From: Prorocentrum cordatum
Lineage: Eukaryota; Sar; Dinophyceae; Prorocentrales; Prorocentraceae
DNA: 64,000 bases
Direction: 5' to 3'
Assembly (NCBI GenBank): GCA_963575745.1
Contig: CAUYUJ010010446.1
Location: 1,168,089-1,232,088, forward strand
The position numbers and the translations under genes were made by a program. The notes under the pieces were generated by a model. It saw only the letters and a program-made list of their open reading frames with translations, searched no databases and was not told where the DNA came from. Of this stretch, positions 54,902-64,000 are shown one piece after another. How positions within the stretch are numbered: the first letter of the stretch is position 1; every line of letters starts with the position of its first letter.

Positions 54902-55620
54902 TCATGCACTTGGAATGCTGGGCGTCGCCTTGCCGATGCCGCCTCGTTCCTGAGCCTCAAGTAGACGGGGCCACTCCTCAGAATCTCTCGGGATAGCAGC
55001 GCGCGCGCGGGGCCGATCAGACAAATCACAGAGCGGACACAAACCCCTGGTCTTACCCATGAAAGCCCTCCAGGAGCCGCCACCCCCGCGTAGCCGTTTG
55101 CGCTGTGGTTCAAGGCCAGCGTCGCAGCCTTGGCCCCCCAAGGAACCCGGCGCTTCTGGCCCTGGCGGCAACGGGCGACTCTCAACCGATTTGGCGCGCG
55201 CGCGCCACAACCGCAGCACTTCCATGTCAGAAACCGTCGATATCAATGGCGAATGCGTTTGGTTCCCAATGGGATTTCAGAACCCGTCTGATGGCAGCGC
55301 GTTTAGCCCCGATCGCAGCAGTATCACATTCCGCAAACATGAAAACAACTCGGATCCCCAACAGAGCACCTGGACACGCGAGCCCACCGTTGCCCCGCCA
55401 ATGTTGACCAAACTCTTTCGACCAATCGCACCGAAGATGGGAATTCGCTGTCGATCTCACTGGCAAGCCGCTCGCGCGAAGTCCCCAGAAACTTGGGAAG
55501 CTTGAAAGGGCGCGCCGCGTGGAAGTCTACTGCGCATGTAGATGAACACAACGTCGAAGCCAACCCCTTGAAAGCTTTGTTACGCAGCGCCACGCCCCTA
55601 CTCTCAAACGGGGTACCCTC
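54902..55620 (-). pseudogene. Coding region of unknown protein, two frame changes
   Basis: About 235 codons. Frame 1 (55620 to about 55385): ALRNKAFKGLASTLCSSTC, then FKLPKFLGTSRERLASEIDS and a VRLVERVWSTLAGQR helix. Frame 2 (to about 55250): PGALLGIRVVFMFAECDTAA and IRRVLKSHWEPNAFAIDI. Frame 3: MEVLRLWRARAKSVESRPLP, a Gly-rich linker, GLCPLCDL (Cys-x2-Cys) and a Glu/Arg-rich end with stop at 54902. Each frame looks coding only in its own section. Two short indels, or introns I cannot delimit, are needed. It probably belongs to the same minus-strand gene as the segments at 51.3-52.8 kb and 55.8-59.9 kb. Confidence 0.5.
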
Positions 55621-55833
55621 CCACTAGGAAGGCTTCGACATCCGATTGGTCACATCGCTGATCAAACCAAGCACTAGTTTACAACTCGCTGCCACGAGCC
55701 CACGGTAAGATCTGAGCTCTTTTTTGCGTCAGCCACAACATGAGCAACCGACGCGAAACGTCATCCATTTTCCCATTGGCGACCGCCGAGCACGAGCAAC
55801 TCTGTCATACAACTCCGCTGCGGCTCTACAATA

Positions 55834-56190
55834 TTAAACAAAACGACGGTTTCTGACGCAGGCCCCTCTCTTGCAAACTGAGCATGTGAAGGCGCGCCCG
55901 CCGAGATTTCGAACATTGCTTCTGGTTTTCTGGTTCTCAATATGATATGGGGCGGCTGCAGGCTTGACAGTTGACCCGCCCCTGCCCCCAGGGCCGCCCA
56001 TTGCATCCTCGGCGCCCGCTTCGACCCAACCTTCCAACGCCCGCATCCTGGGGCCCCGATTCCCGCGAGGGGGCATCTTGCGCGACAGCTTCGCACCAAG
56101 CGCCTGACAGCATCTGGCGAACGTTCTGGGCAGCAATTGGTTGAGGCCTTCAGGAATGCAAGCAACTTCCAACCTGCCCCCTGGGCGCGC
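55834..56190 (-). CDS. Coding exon with Cys-rich end, unknown protein
   Basis: About 115 codons: LEVACIPEGLNQLLPRTFAR, CCQALGAKLSRKMPPRG, RALEGWVEAGAEDAMGGPGG, then FTCSVCKRGACVRNRRFV and TAA at 55834. The Cys-x2-Cys-x5-Cys spacing equals that in the 51.4 kb segment. The 5' border is not fixed. No domain is recognised beyond the possible metal site. Confidence 0.5.
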   Translation of the reverse strand, partial: ARPGGRLEVACIPEGLNQLLPRTFARCCQALGAKLSRKMPPRGNRGPRMRALEGWVEAGAEDAMGGPGGRGGSTVKPAAAPYHIENQKTRSNVRNLGGRAFTCSVCKRGACVRNRRFV

Positions 56191-56449
56191 GATCTAGGGG
56201 GGCCCCTCTGTTCAACCCCTTTATCCATTTGGGCGGGGGGTTGCCCGCCGGTGCGCGGAGTGTCCGGGTGGCGCGGCGAGCGGGCGCGATGTCTCGACGC
56301 TTGGGGGGGCTAGTTTGCGGCGCCCCTTACAAGGGTCGCGGCGCCCGAGCGCGGGGCGAGGGGGGGGCGGGCGGGTCGCCCAGCGAAGCCGACGCGCATT
56401 ATGTCACATGGCCTCCAAGGTGGCCCCGGGAGACGCCTTTGGACCCTTC
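56191..56449. other. Intron-like spacer, nothing recognised
   Basis: GC-rich DNA without supported features between minus-strand coding segments. Confidence 0.35.
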
Positions 56450-56770
56450 TCTGTGCAAGGTGCAAGTGTCTTACCAGGTGGTTGCAAGGGCCCGCGCAAA
56501 CCCCTGCGCGCCTTTGCAAAGCCCCTGCAACAGCCCCGCGATGCCCCTGCAACGTCGCGAAACGACTCACGCGAAAGGGCCATGAAACACTGCGCGCTAT
56601 CGCTGCAAGCAGCCAGCCAGCCCGCAGGGCCCACGAACCCGCCAGGGCGCCCCGAGAGACCTCCAGGGCGACGCCAGCAGGAGGGCGAGGAGGAGGAGGA
56701 GGAGGAGGATGAGGATGAGGAGGTGGAGGAGGAGGAGGAGGAGGAGGAGGAGGAGGGGGAGGAGGAGGAG
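56450..56770 (+). repeat. Dispersed repeat F, copy 2, ending in (GAG)n
   Basis: CCCTGCAACAGCCCC, GCCCGCAGGGCCCACGAACC and GACGCCAGCAGGAGGG match 26880-27130 in order. The GAG tract at 56688-56770 is an expanded version of the short one in copy 1. Confidence 0.65.
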
Positions 56771-56924
56771 GGGGGGGGGGCACGCGCGCCCATCCATGGC
56801 CGACGCCCTTTTGGTCGAGCGGCCACTGCATGATGACCCGGCGGGAATTTGCAGAGCGCGGCCAATGTATGCTCTCTTCCTGCCTAGCCCAACGGGGGGT
56901 CGGAAATGGCGCGGGCCTTCTATA

Positions 56925-57270
56925 TCACAACGCCTCAACCGCACAGCGCGAAAACTTCGCCCTGCGCCCATTCTCATCCGCGCGACAACCTGGACAATAA
57001 TTCATTGCCTCGTCTGAGAAAGGGCCTTCCTGTGAAAAGGGACTGGATAACAGCTCTGCGAATGACACGTGCGCGAGAACCTTGGATACTGAATGCGCCA
57101 AAAGGAACATTGACTCTAGCCCTAAAATGCGCTGGCGGGTCGGGCCTAACGCGTTTGACGCCGCCTCGAAGAACTGTCCGCAATTCCTCGCGCATCGGCT
57201 TCATTGCAGATGCCGCCCCCGCGGAAGGGGAAATATGCATCCGACCGCTACAATGGACGCATGAGGCTTA
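56925..57270 (-). pseudogene. Coding region of unknown protein with CPGC motif, one frame change
   Basis: Frame 1: HISPSAGAASAMKPMREELR, TVLRGGVKRVRPDPPAHF and VIRRAVIQSLFTGRP. It then continues in a second frame from about 57030 with FSDEAMNYCPGCRADENGRR and FSRCAVEAL, stop at 56925. The change occurs at GGCCCTTTCTC, near a T-run. The Cys-x2-Cys pair is a possible zinc ligand. Same strand and style as its neighbours. Confidence 0.45.
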
Positions 57271-58194
57271 AACCGCTGGCTTTCCCTGCGCAACGTCCCC
57301 CGCCACAGAGGCGCGCGCGCGGCCGCCGTCGCCCCCCCCCCCCGCGCGCGGACGGGAGGGGCCGCGACGACCGATTTCCGATTTGAGCGCTCAAGATGGC
57401 CCAAGATGGGCCCAACGCGGCCCCACAACTACAGAAACAACCCAGCGCGGCCGCAGAGAACGCGCGCTCGCCGACCACGGTTTCGAAGACGCCCCAGAAC
57501 GCTCCACGGGGGCCCCGCGCTGGCCCCGACTGGCTACCGACGCCACCGAGGAGGCCCGCGGGAGGCAAACGCCATTCAACGTCAACTGGGGGGGGGGGGG
57601 GGGGGCAGGTGCGAATCCCGCGCGCGCTGCCCCGGCAGTTTTTGAGGGCCCTCCGGGGCCCCAGGATGACTCCAGGATCGACGGCGACATTTCCGACGCA
57701 AAGCGCGGCGGAGCCCCGAGACGAGCGCGACGGCGCCCCTCCAGCGCGCTCGGCGAGCGCAGCTCGAGGCGCCCGAAAGGCAGCTACAAATGCTTCAAAT
57801 TGTAAGCAGCAGCCCGCGTTCCCCCCCACCGTCTTCTATCGATCTCCGCCAAGACGCCCCAGAGGGCCCCGCGGAGCCCCTAGAGACCGCGCAAGGCCAC
57901 CGCGACGCACCATCACAGCCCACCGAGAGGCCCCTAAAACGCCGCCCCGAAACATCAGACACGCCCGATGGGACAGCAGTATGATAAATCCCACACCGCC
58001 CCCCCCCCCCCCCCCCCCCTCGCCACTGCCCGCGCCCTCCTCCGCCCGCGCTCCTGGGGAACGGCGGCGCCCCCACTAATTTGCGATCCGCCAACTTCCC
58101 GCATTTCGCACGCGCGTCGGGCGGCGTGGGCATCGGTCCTGGGTGGGCGGGCCTGGCGGGCACGCGCGAAGCGCTAAGACTTAAGAAGCTCGCA
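57271..58194. other. Spacer with homopolymers
   Basis: GC-rich DNA with C and G runs (57333-57343, 57590-57605, 58000-58019). Open frames are long on both strands, but none has convincing protein character. Confidence 0.35.
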
Positions 58195-59113
58195 CGATGC
58201 GAAAACCCTTTCAGGCGTTTGGAACGAGCATGCTGACCCAGATGTACCTCGCATTCGGGCCGCATCGATCCCGTGCTGCTCTCTTGTCGGTGCATGTGCG
58301 CTTCAGCTATTTCGATTGCAGCCGCCTGGGCACTCGTCGCTACGCGCGCCCTGCGTTCAGAACACGCGGCAACTTGACGCAGGGGCAGTCTAGCTTGGCC
58401 GGCAGCCAGAATATAACATTTATGTGTGGTGCTTTGAACAGTCTGCAAGGAGTGCGTAAACTTAAATTCCAGACAGAAAATACATCCAGCACTTTCAAAC
58501 ACAATGACTACATACGTTTCTGAATCGACAATCTTGGCGGTCAAAGCATCTTTTGGCACGACATGAGGAGACGCCGACGGAGTGAGATGCTGCAGCTCAA
58601 CCGCGCCAGGCTGTCCTGGTATGCTCTGGCCTTCAACGTTAAACCGAAGCGGCGTTTCGTCGTACCTGGCAGCCACAACATAGCTGATCAATCTGCTTTC
58701 GGGCCTTCCTTCAATGATGGCACGACGTCCTGGCGCACTTTGACAGCCTGCAAGCGTTCAAACATGATGCGCAACATCAAGGGGTATGCTTGTATGCTGC
58801 GGAACTTCTTGTGATCGGCGCCGACAAGCTTAGACTCACCTGCGCAACCCAACATCAAACCAGATGCAACAAGACAATGTTTAACAACAGCCTCATCTTC
58901 TGGGCCCACAGGTGCGCTTGAAATTACGCCCCCAGTGCGCGTATGAACAAAAGCCTGCATAGCGTCATGCAACCGCAAACCACTGAACAAACTTGGCGCC
59001 ACAGACATATCCGCGAACTCAGGCAGCGGGCCGCGCGGCTCGAAACGCGCGCGCGCGGTCGCGCCACAAAGGCGCCCTTCAAACGAGACAGTGCGAATTA
59101 AGCGAACTCTCAA
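58195..59113 (-). pseudogene. Coding region of unknown protein, one frame change
   Basis: Frame 1 (59113 to about 58740): FADMSVAPSLFSGLRLHDAM, HTRTGGVISSAPVGPEDEAV, GAGESK-like and RIMFERLQAVKVRQDVVPSL. Frame 2 (to about 58195): RAIIEGRPESRLISYVVAAR, YDETPLRFNVEGQS, TAKIVDSETYVVIVFESAGC, KCYILAAGQARLPLRQV and a basic end. The overlap near 58720-58760 needs an indel of one or two bases. A CAG|GA at about 58743 could be an acceptor but no partner donor was found. The RYDETPLRF segment resembles an RYDATP-type motif I recall from high-copy dinoflagellate proteins. That is a weak recollection. Confidence 0.55.
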
Positions 59114-59329
59114 ATATTACCCCCCCCCCCCCCTCCCCCACCCACGGCCGTAACCGCGCCCTTCTGGGACCTGGGGCCACAGTTCCATTCCCCCCCTTTG
59201 GTTCCGCCACACCTGACTTTTTCGAGCGGTTTCCATTGTTTCCTGCTCCAACTGTTTCGGCCGCCACTCCCCCCGCCTTCGACCCAACCCTCGTTCCTCA
59301 TCCCCCCTTCCCCAATGCCCCTCCTCATT

Positions 59330-59640
59330 TCCTCGGATAAAGTTCGCCTAATTCTCATTGGCCCAGAGGGCGTGCCCCGGCAGGCCTGCCCGACGATCGG
59401 TTCGTCATCCGACTCAACGTCCTTGTGGGCAGGGGCATCCTCCAACGCGACCAGATCGGCCCCAAGGCCCTGCAGAAATCTGGGCCGCACCTCTCGCGCC
59501 ACGGCCCTCCAAGACACTGTTCTCGGAGGATCGGCGGGCCGACGGCTCGGGCAACGAGGGGCGCCATCGCCGACGGGCGCCGGTGGATCTGATGCAACAG
59601 GGGCCGACAGGTCACCGACGTCATCATATGCGACGGGCGT
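59330..59640 (-). CDS. Coding exon of unknown protein
   Basis: About 100 codons: VGDLSAPVASDPPAPVGDGA, RPADPPRTVSWRAVAREVRP, FLQGLGADLVALEDAPAHKD, VESDDEPIVGQACRGTP. The upstream part contains a direct repeat of about 48 bp (GTTGCATCAGATCCACCG at about 59585 and, with one extra T, 59645). Borders are unproven. It probably precedes the 58.2-59.1 kb segment. Confidence 0.45.
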
Positions 59641-59689
59641 CGGTGGATCTGAATGCAACAGGGGGCGAAGAAAAAACAAAAAAACATTA

Positions 59690-59900
59690 TGCTCTGATTC
59701 GCAGTCCGAACCCTACGACATCAAACTGTCGCGAATCGTGCCCAAGCATCGGACATGCTTGACTAGACGAGTGGGTGCGGACAACACCAGGAGGACGCTT
59801 CTTTTTGGGAGCTCGGAGCTCGAGCCTCGAGACACATCGTCTGCGAACATCGGAGGTGTCATATGCCGCGCCAAGTGCACCGCGCAGCGCACTTGATGAA
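59690..59900 (-). CDS. Possible coding exon of unknown protein
   Basis: About 70 codons with VSSSALRGALGAAYDTSDVR, RCVSRLELRAPKKKRPPGVV and QACPMLGHDSRQFDVVGFGL, ending in TGA near 59687. Codon use is similar to neighbouring minus-strand segments. The evidence is weaker than for the next exon. Confidence 0.35.
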
Positions 59901-60148
59901 ACACCCACGCGCAACGCAAGGCAGGGCAATGCAAATTCAAGAATGTCTACGCGCAACGCAATGCAAGTCCTGCCTGCCAGAATTTACGATACCCTACAGG
60001 TCGCGCGACGCAGTTCAACCGCTCAAAACATATGCGCATGCGTGAAGGTGGTGCAACCCCTGGAATCGACGCGTAGCTCTTGGGAACTTTAAAACAACTT
60101 TTGGGGGAATTATCGTTTTCACCTGTTCGGAAATATTTTTTAAACTTT

Positions 60149-60526
60149 TTATGGATTCATGGATTCCAAGGCTGTAGAGCGCATGAACTCCATAAGGTGA
60201 AGCGCGACGGTCTCGTCGGCGATGCCCGTTTTGCCAGGTTTCGCCCTCGCTGGCGTCGAGCCCTTCCCCGCCAGCGGGTTCGGCGGCGCGAGAGAGTCGC
60301 CGCGGAGCCGACGCGCCTCCGAAGGCCGGAGGTATCCCGCGAAGGCGAGGACCGCGAGCATCACGAAGGACAGCCGGCCGCACGACAGCACCGCGCCAAC
60401 GATCGCCATGGCGGCGGGGCTCAGCGTCGGCAGGCGCGCGAAGGGAAGTTCCAGCTTCCCCCAGCCCTCGAGAACCGTGCGCGCCCCCTGCGGCGAGGTC
60501 CGCGGGGGCCTGAACGACGGCCGAAG
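60149..60526 (-). pseudogene. Tyrosine recombinase fragment (DIRS/Crypton type)
   Basis: About 125 codons on the minus strand: RTVLEGWGKLELPFARLP, a helical SFVMLAVLAFAGYLRPSEAR stretch, PPNPLAGKGST and KPGKTGIADETVALHLMEF, stop TAA at 60149. AGYLRPSEARRL fits box I of tyrosine recombinases (catalytic Arg in the A/T-G-hydrophobic-R-x-x-E-L pattern), and the KPGKTG turn fits the beta-hairpin with the conserved Lys. Box II (HxLRH) and the catalytic Tyr are missing, so this is a 5' part only. Such enzymes integrate DIRS-like retroelements or Cryptons by strand exchange. Together with the RNase-H-like fragment upstream at 61.5-61.75 kb, a DIRS-type origin is the best reading. A host gene derived from one is an alternative. 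Confidence 0.6.
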
Positions 60527-60847
60527 ATGGCGCGCCGCCGCCGTCGCTGCCCGCCCGTCGCCGCGCCGAAGCCGTCAATGACGACCTACCAGACCACCCC
60601 AACCCAACCCGAAGACCCACATTTCGTTTTTGGGGGGGGGCACGGGTTCCAAATGTATTTTTTCAATGTTCCTGGACCCCTCCCCCCCGCACTGGGAATT
60701 TCAAGGCAAACTGAAGCCTTCGGGTTGGGTTGGGGCAATCTGCCAGGCGGCGAATCAATGCGCCAGGGGGCCCGCGTAGGTAACGTTAAGCTCCTGCGGC
60801 GACGAGTGCGTCGGCCCCAACCGCGGGCACCAGGAGACCAGCCCTAG
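60527..60847. other. Spacer upstream of recombinase fragment
   Basis: No supported feature. Contains a G run at 60634-60642. Confidence 0.35.
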
Positions 60848-60922
60848 GTCGGGCACGTCCCCCCACGGGCGGATTTTTGGAGGAACAATTAAATTAATCA
60901 TACATATACACACATGTGCACA

Positions 60923-60973
<51 letters not shown>

Positions 60974-61141
60974 TATATACATATACATCTCTCTATATAT
61001 ATACATACATATATATACATGTACATATACAACAACTGTAATAATACACGACAATGAAAGTACTGAAACCAATTAAAGTAACAACAACGATTATTATTTT
61101 ACTATGTTTGAATATTCCCCCTGTAGAAGGACGCGCCCTGC
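60848..61141 (+). mobile_element. TIR element E8 with internal AT-repeat expansion (about 294 bp)
   Basis: Left end GTCGGGCACGTCCCCCCACG and a decayed right end CTGTAGAAGGACGCGCCCTG frame an AT-rich body that contains about 110 bp of (TA)n/(TATACA)n at 60905-61025. The right body ends TATGTTTGAATATTCCCC as in E1. The left junction is CTAG|GT, and an ACTAG follows the right end. It lies between the recombinase and RNase-H-like fragments. Confidence 0.75.
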
Positions 61142-61319
61142 TCGAGACTAGCCGCCGGGCGCGGGCCGCGCAGTGCTCGGCGGTGGCGCCCGCGAGGCCC
61201 ACTGCCTCCAGGGGGCAGGGGCGCCCGCCCGGCAGCTCCGAGGGCGGCGCCCGCGGGGCGAGCTTCTGGCGGGCTGGCGCCATGGCCCGAGGAGCGCGCC
61301 TCCTTATGTTCGGCGACAG

Positions 61320-61393
61320 TGGGCATTATAGGGGGGGAGAAGGGGGGGGCGGCGGCGCCCCTCCCCCGCCGCGCGCGCGGCGGCAATGCCCAT
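61320..61393 (+). repeat. Element T2: short relative of T1
   Basis: TGGGCATTATAGGGGGGG at the left and GGCGGCAATGCCCA at the right enclose a C/G-rich centre. The left flank GGAGCGCGCCTCCTTATG parallels GGAGCGCGTGTCTTTGT at T1. As with T1 and E7, it lies a few hundred bases to the right of a TIR element (E8). Confidence 0.55.
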
Positions 61394-61509
61394 GATTTGC
61401 CCCGAGCAACAGAAAACGCGCCCGAGTCGGCCGCCCGGCCCAGCTGCGCCCCCGAAGGCCCGCCCCCGGCCTGGCCCGCCCCAGGCCACGGCGGCCCCGC
61501 GAAGACGCC

Positions 61510-61750
61510 GGACCGACGGGGCATCACGTCATCAGACGGGCCGGGGCCCGACGGCGCCCGGCGCGCGCAGGCCCTGCAGCCCGCAGCGAGCAGCAGCGAG
61601 GCGATGCGACGCAGCGGCCCGGCGAGATCGGCCGCGCGCCCGCAGCCCTCGCCCGCGCTAAGCGCTAGGACCAAATTGTCCACAAGGAGGCCCCGCATGG
61701 CCGCCGAGCGGCGGAGGTGGCGGAGGGCGAAGTCCAGCGCGCCCCCCTCG
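61510..61750 (-). pseudogene. RNase-H-like fragment of a DIRS-type retroelement
   Basis: About 80 codons with strong GC3 bias: GALDFALRHLRRSAAMRG, LLVDNLVLALSAGEGCGRAA and GPLRRIASLLLAAGCRACAR, then APSGPGPSDDVMPRR. In the RNase H of DIRS-like elements a catalytic Asp sits in a ...DN... motif, followed after an Arg-rich helix by a WVPSE-N-x-D-x-x-SR motif. The last segment here looks like a decayed form of that motif (Trp and Glu lost). The fragment starts at a possible acceptor next to an in-frame TAA. The tyrosine recombinase fragment follows 1 kb downstream on the same strand, in DIRS order. The reverse transcriptase domain itself was not found. Confidence 0.5.
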
Positions 61751-63366
61751 CCTTACTCCGCGCGCGCATCCTGCTAGAGTGGGCAACCTTCCAGTCTCGG
61801 GCTCCATCAGGAAATCCCCAGGGAGCTCAGCGAAACCAAGGAACCCCGCCCCGGCGGCAAGCGAGCTCTAAATCGCGGGCCTCGCCAGGCCCTCGGGGGC
61901 CTCGAAGGCCCCCGCGACCCGCAGGAGGCAGAGGAGGCCCTCCAAGAATATGTACAAGGAGGACGAGGAGGGCGAGCAGCGCATTCTGGATCCTCACCAG
62001 CCTCCGAATGCGGGCGTTTCCTGGCGGCGATGGCACCGTTGAGTCGACGCTTCACCTTCTCGGCAAGCAAACCTATTTGGGCAACTTCTGAGGAGGGGAA
62101 CTTTCGACGACGCACACCAGTGCTAAATCCAGAGGAAATGTGAAGCGGCGACGTCAGGGGGCCGAGGCAGGCGCCAGGACGTGGCCCGCAGCGGCAGCGC
62201 TGACTGGGCCCACTGGCTGAGGACCCCGCCCCGGAGCCCGGCGGGCCCAATGCCCGACCGCGAGCGAAGGCCAACATAGCAGACAATGGGGATCAGATCT
62301 CTTTCCAACTCAGCATGGCCCGAGCGACATGGCCGACCAGCGTGGGCAGGGCACGAGGGGGGGCATCTTTCCGCTGCAAAAAACTGAGCGAAACCCGAAG
62401 CGCAGCCGAGCAAGGCGAGCACAATGCACCTTCCTGCCCCCCCGCAGCCCGTCGAACTCCAGCCCTGTAAAAGTCCCGAACCTCCGCGCCCCGGGCGCTG
62501 CAGGAACTCGACCGCAGGAACCCTCGCGCGAGAAACCCAACCCTGGACCCCCAAAGAATTCATGTTTTTTTTGCATGGGAGCGCCGCGCTTCCCACCGCG
62601 ATATCATCGAACAAACCCAGGGCATCCCGGCGGCAAGCAAGGCGATTCCTTGCGCGGGCCCCCGCTGCACCCCGCGCACAGGAGGGCGGCAACGGCAGAT
62701 GGCAGCCGAGATGAACCACGGCGCGCCGCCGGAAAGTCGCTCGAGCCAGCGACCGCGCAGAAGATGCTCGCGCAGCGCAGGCGGCCAATTTCGGGCACGA
62801 CGTCAGTGCCCAGCCCGACGCCGCCCAGCCGCAGCGCCCGATTCGCGATGCAGGACAAGGTGAAAGCGCGGGACAGGTGCGAGGGGAGCTCCATATGACC
62901 GCCGCCGCGATGTAGACGCTGCCCCCGTCGCGCATTTCCAGGCCGGCCCCCCAGCGCGCCCGTCGGCAACTTGGCCAGGGAGGGGGGCTCCAACGCCGAC
63001 CCAAGAACTCCGCGCGGAGCCCGGGAAGTCGTCTCTGCCGTTCAGGCAGGTGTGCGTCGCGACGACCTCGGCGTTGATTCCTGACACCGCGTGGATAGTT
63101 CAACCCTGCACGATCGGTTGGCTTCTCGATCACCAGCGCACGCGGGAATGGCGTGGCAGGTGAGCTGCGGCGCGCGCGCGCGCCGCACCTGGGCGCCGCC
63201 GCCCATGCGGCCCAGGAGGCGCTCAGGGCCTGCCCGCCGCACCGCGGCGCGCCGCCGAGGGAGAAGGCCCGGGCCTTGCATGGGAGACTGCGTGAGGTGA
63301 GACTTGAGCCACGGTGCTTCGGCACGCGCCACCACAACGGTCAAACACTCACCAAGCAGTTATAGG
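61751..63366. other. Stretch where upstream retroelement parts may lie, nothing firm
   Basis: Minus-strand frames such as those at 62123-63337 and 62604-62993 (HMELPSHLSRAFTLSCIANR) have GC-rich third positions and may be remains of the reverse transcriptase, but I cannot recognise a motif. Confidence 0.3.
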
Positions 63367-63419
63367 ATGACGGTGATGATGACGATGATGCTGATGATGA
63401 TGATGATGGTGATGGTGAC

Positions 63420-63480
<61 letters not shown>

Positions 63481-63521
63481 GTGATGCTGATGGTGATGAT
63501 GATGGTGATGATGATGGTGAC

Positions 63522-63562
<41 letters not shown>

Positions 63563-64000
63563 CGAAAGTGTGATGATGGTGCTGATGACGATGACGATGA
63601 CGATGATGCTAGTGATGATGATGGTGATGATGATGATGGCGATGATGATGGTGATGATGATGATGATGCTGATGATGGTGATGGTGATGGTGGTGGCGAC
63701 GATGGTGGTGACGGTGCTGATGATGATGATAGGGATGATGATGAAGAGGAGGATAAGGAGAATGGTGTCGGTAGCGATGATCATGATCATGATGATGTCG
63801 ACGATGATGATGATGCAGTTTCTGATGGTGATGGTGATGATGATGATGATGATGATGCTGATGCTGATTGTGTTGTTGATGATGCTGATACTGATGCTGA
63901 TACTGATGCTGACGATGATGACGATGGTGCTGATGGTGCTGATGGTGAGGGTAGTGGTGAGTGCGATAATGATACTGGTGATGGTAGTGATGATGCTGCT
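63367..64000 (+). repeat. (GAT)n trinucleotide array running off the window
   Basis: At least 630 bp of GAT/ATG units with GGT, GCT and GAC variants. It becomes less regular after 63570 and contains a GAAGAGGAGGATAAGGAG interruption at about 63741. Poly-Met, poly-Asp and poly-Ser frames are artefacts. Confidence 0.95.

Overview
The window looks like nuclear DNA of a eukaryote with a very large, GC-rich, repeat-laden genome, most probably a dinoflagellate. The reasons are long GC-rich stretches with no conserved genes, abundant tri- and dinucleotide arrays, coding stretches with G/C-rich third codon positions broken up by low-complexity DNA, 5'-truncated non-LTR reverse transcriptases, a tyrosine-recombinase fragment of the YLRPSE type that I know from dinoflagellate proteomes, and a Cys-rich C-terminal protein type (CxxCx5C then GRPLG) also familiar from there. 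There are no bacterial-style operons and no rRNA, convincing tRNA or CRISPR. The species cannot be named from the sequence alone.

Layout. 0-21.8 kb is almost free of genes. It holds one 5'-truncated LINE reverse transcriptase tail (5.7-7.1 kb, minus strand), seven of eight copies of a short AT-rich terminal-inverted-repeat element (E1-E7), several families of 130-250 bp dispersed repeats, and microsatellites. 21.8-23.7 kb has a second, frameshifted LINE tail and the start of an unknown gene. 25.1-28.5 kb, 35.1-38.7 kb, 44.9-45.6 kb, 48.7-48.9 kb and 51.3-59.9 kb hold stretches of protein-coding DNA of unknown function. Many of them change reading frame at small indels, which points to decayed copies or uncorrected assembly indels. 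Between them lie about 100-bp, 52-bp and 33-bp minisatellites, two long trinucleotide arrays in inverted orientation (AGT at 46.6-47.8 kb, ACT at 49.2-49.8 kb) and dispersed repeat pairs. 60.1-61.8 kb holds fragments of an RNase-H-like domain and a tyrosine recombinase in the order expected of a DIRS-type retroelement, with TIR element E8 between them. The window ends in a (GAT)n array.

Two patterns stand out. First, every coding stretch I can support is on the minus strand, as in a one-way dinoflagellate gene block. Second, the TIR elements (consensus ends GTCGGGCATGTCC / GGACATGCCCGAC) all lie in the same orientation. Four have 9-bp flanking direct repeats (two perfect), and most begin at a YAG|GT that looks like a splice donor. 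They are candidate introner-like elements or MITEs and are the best candidate here for an undescribed mobile system. No transposase for them is visible in the window.
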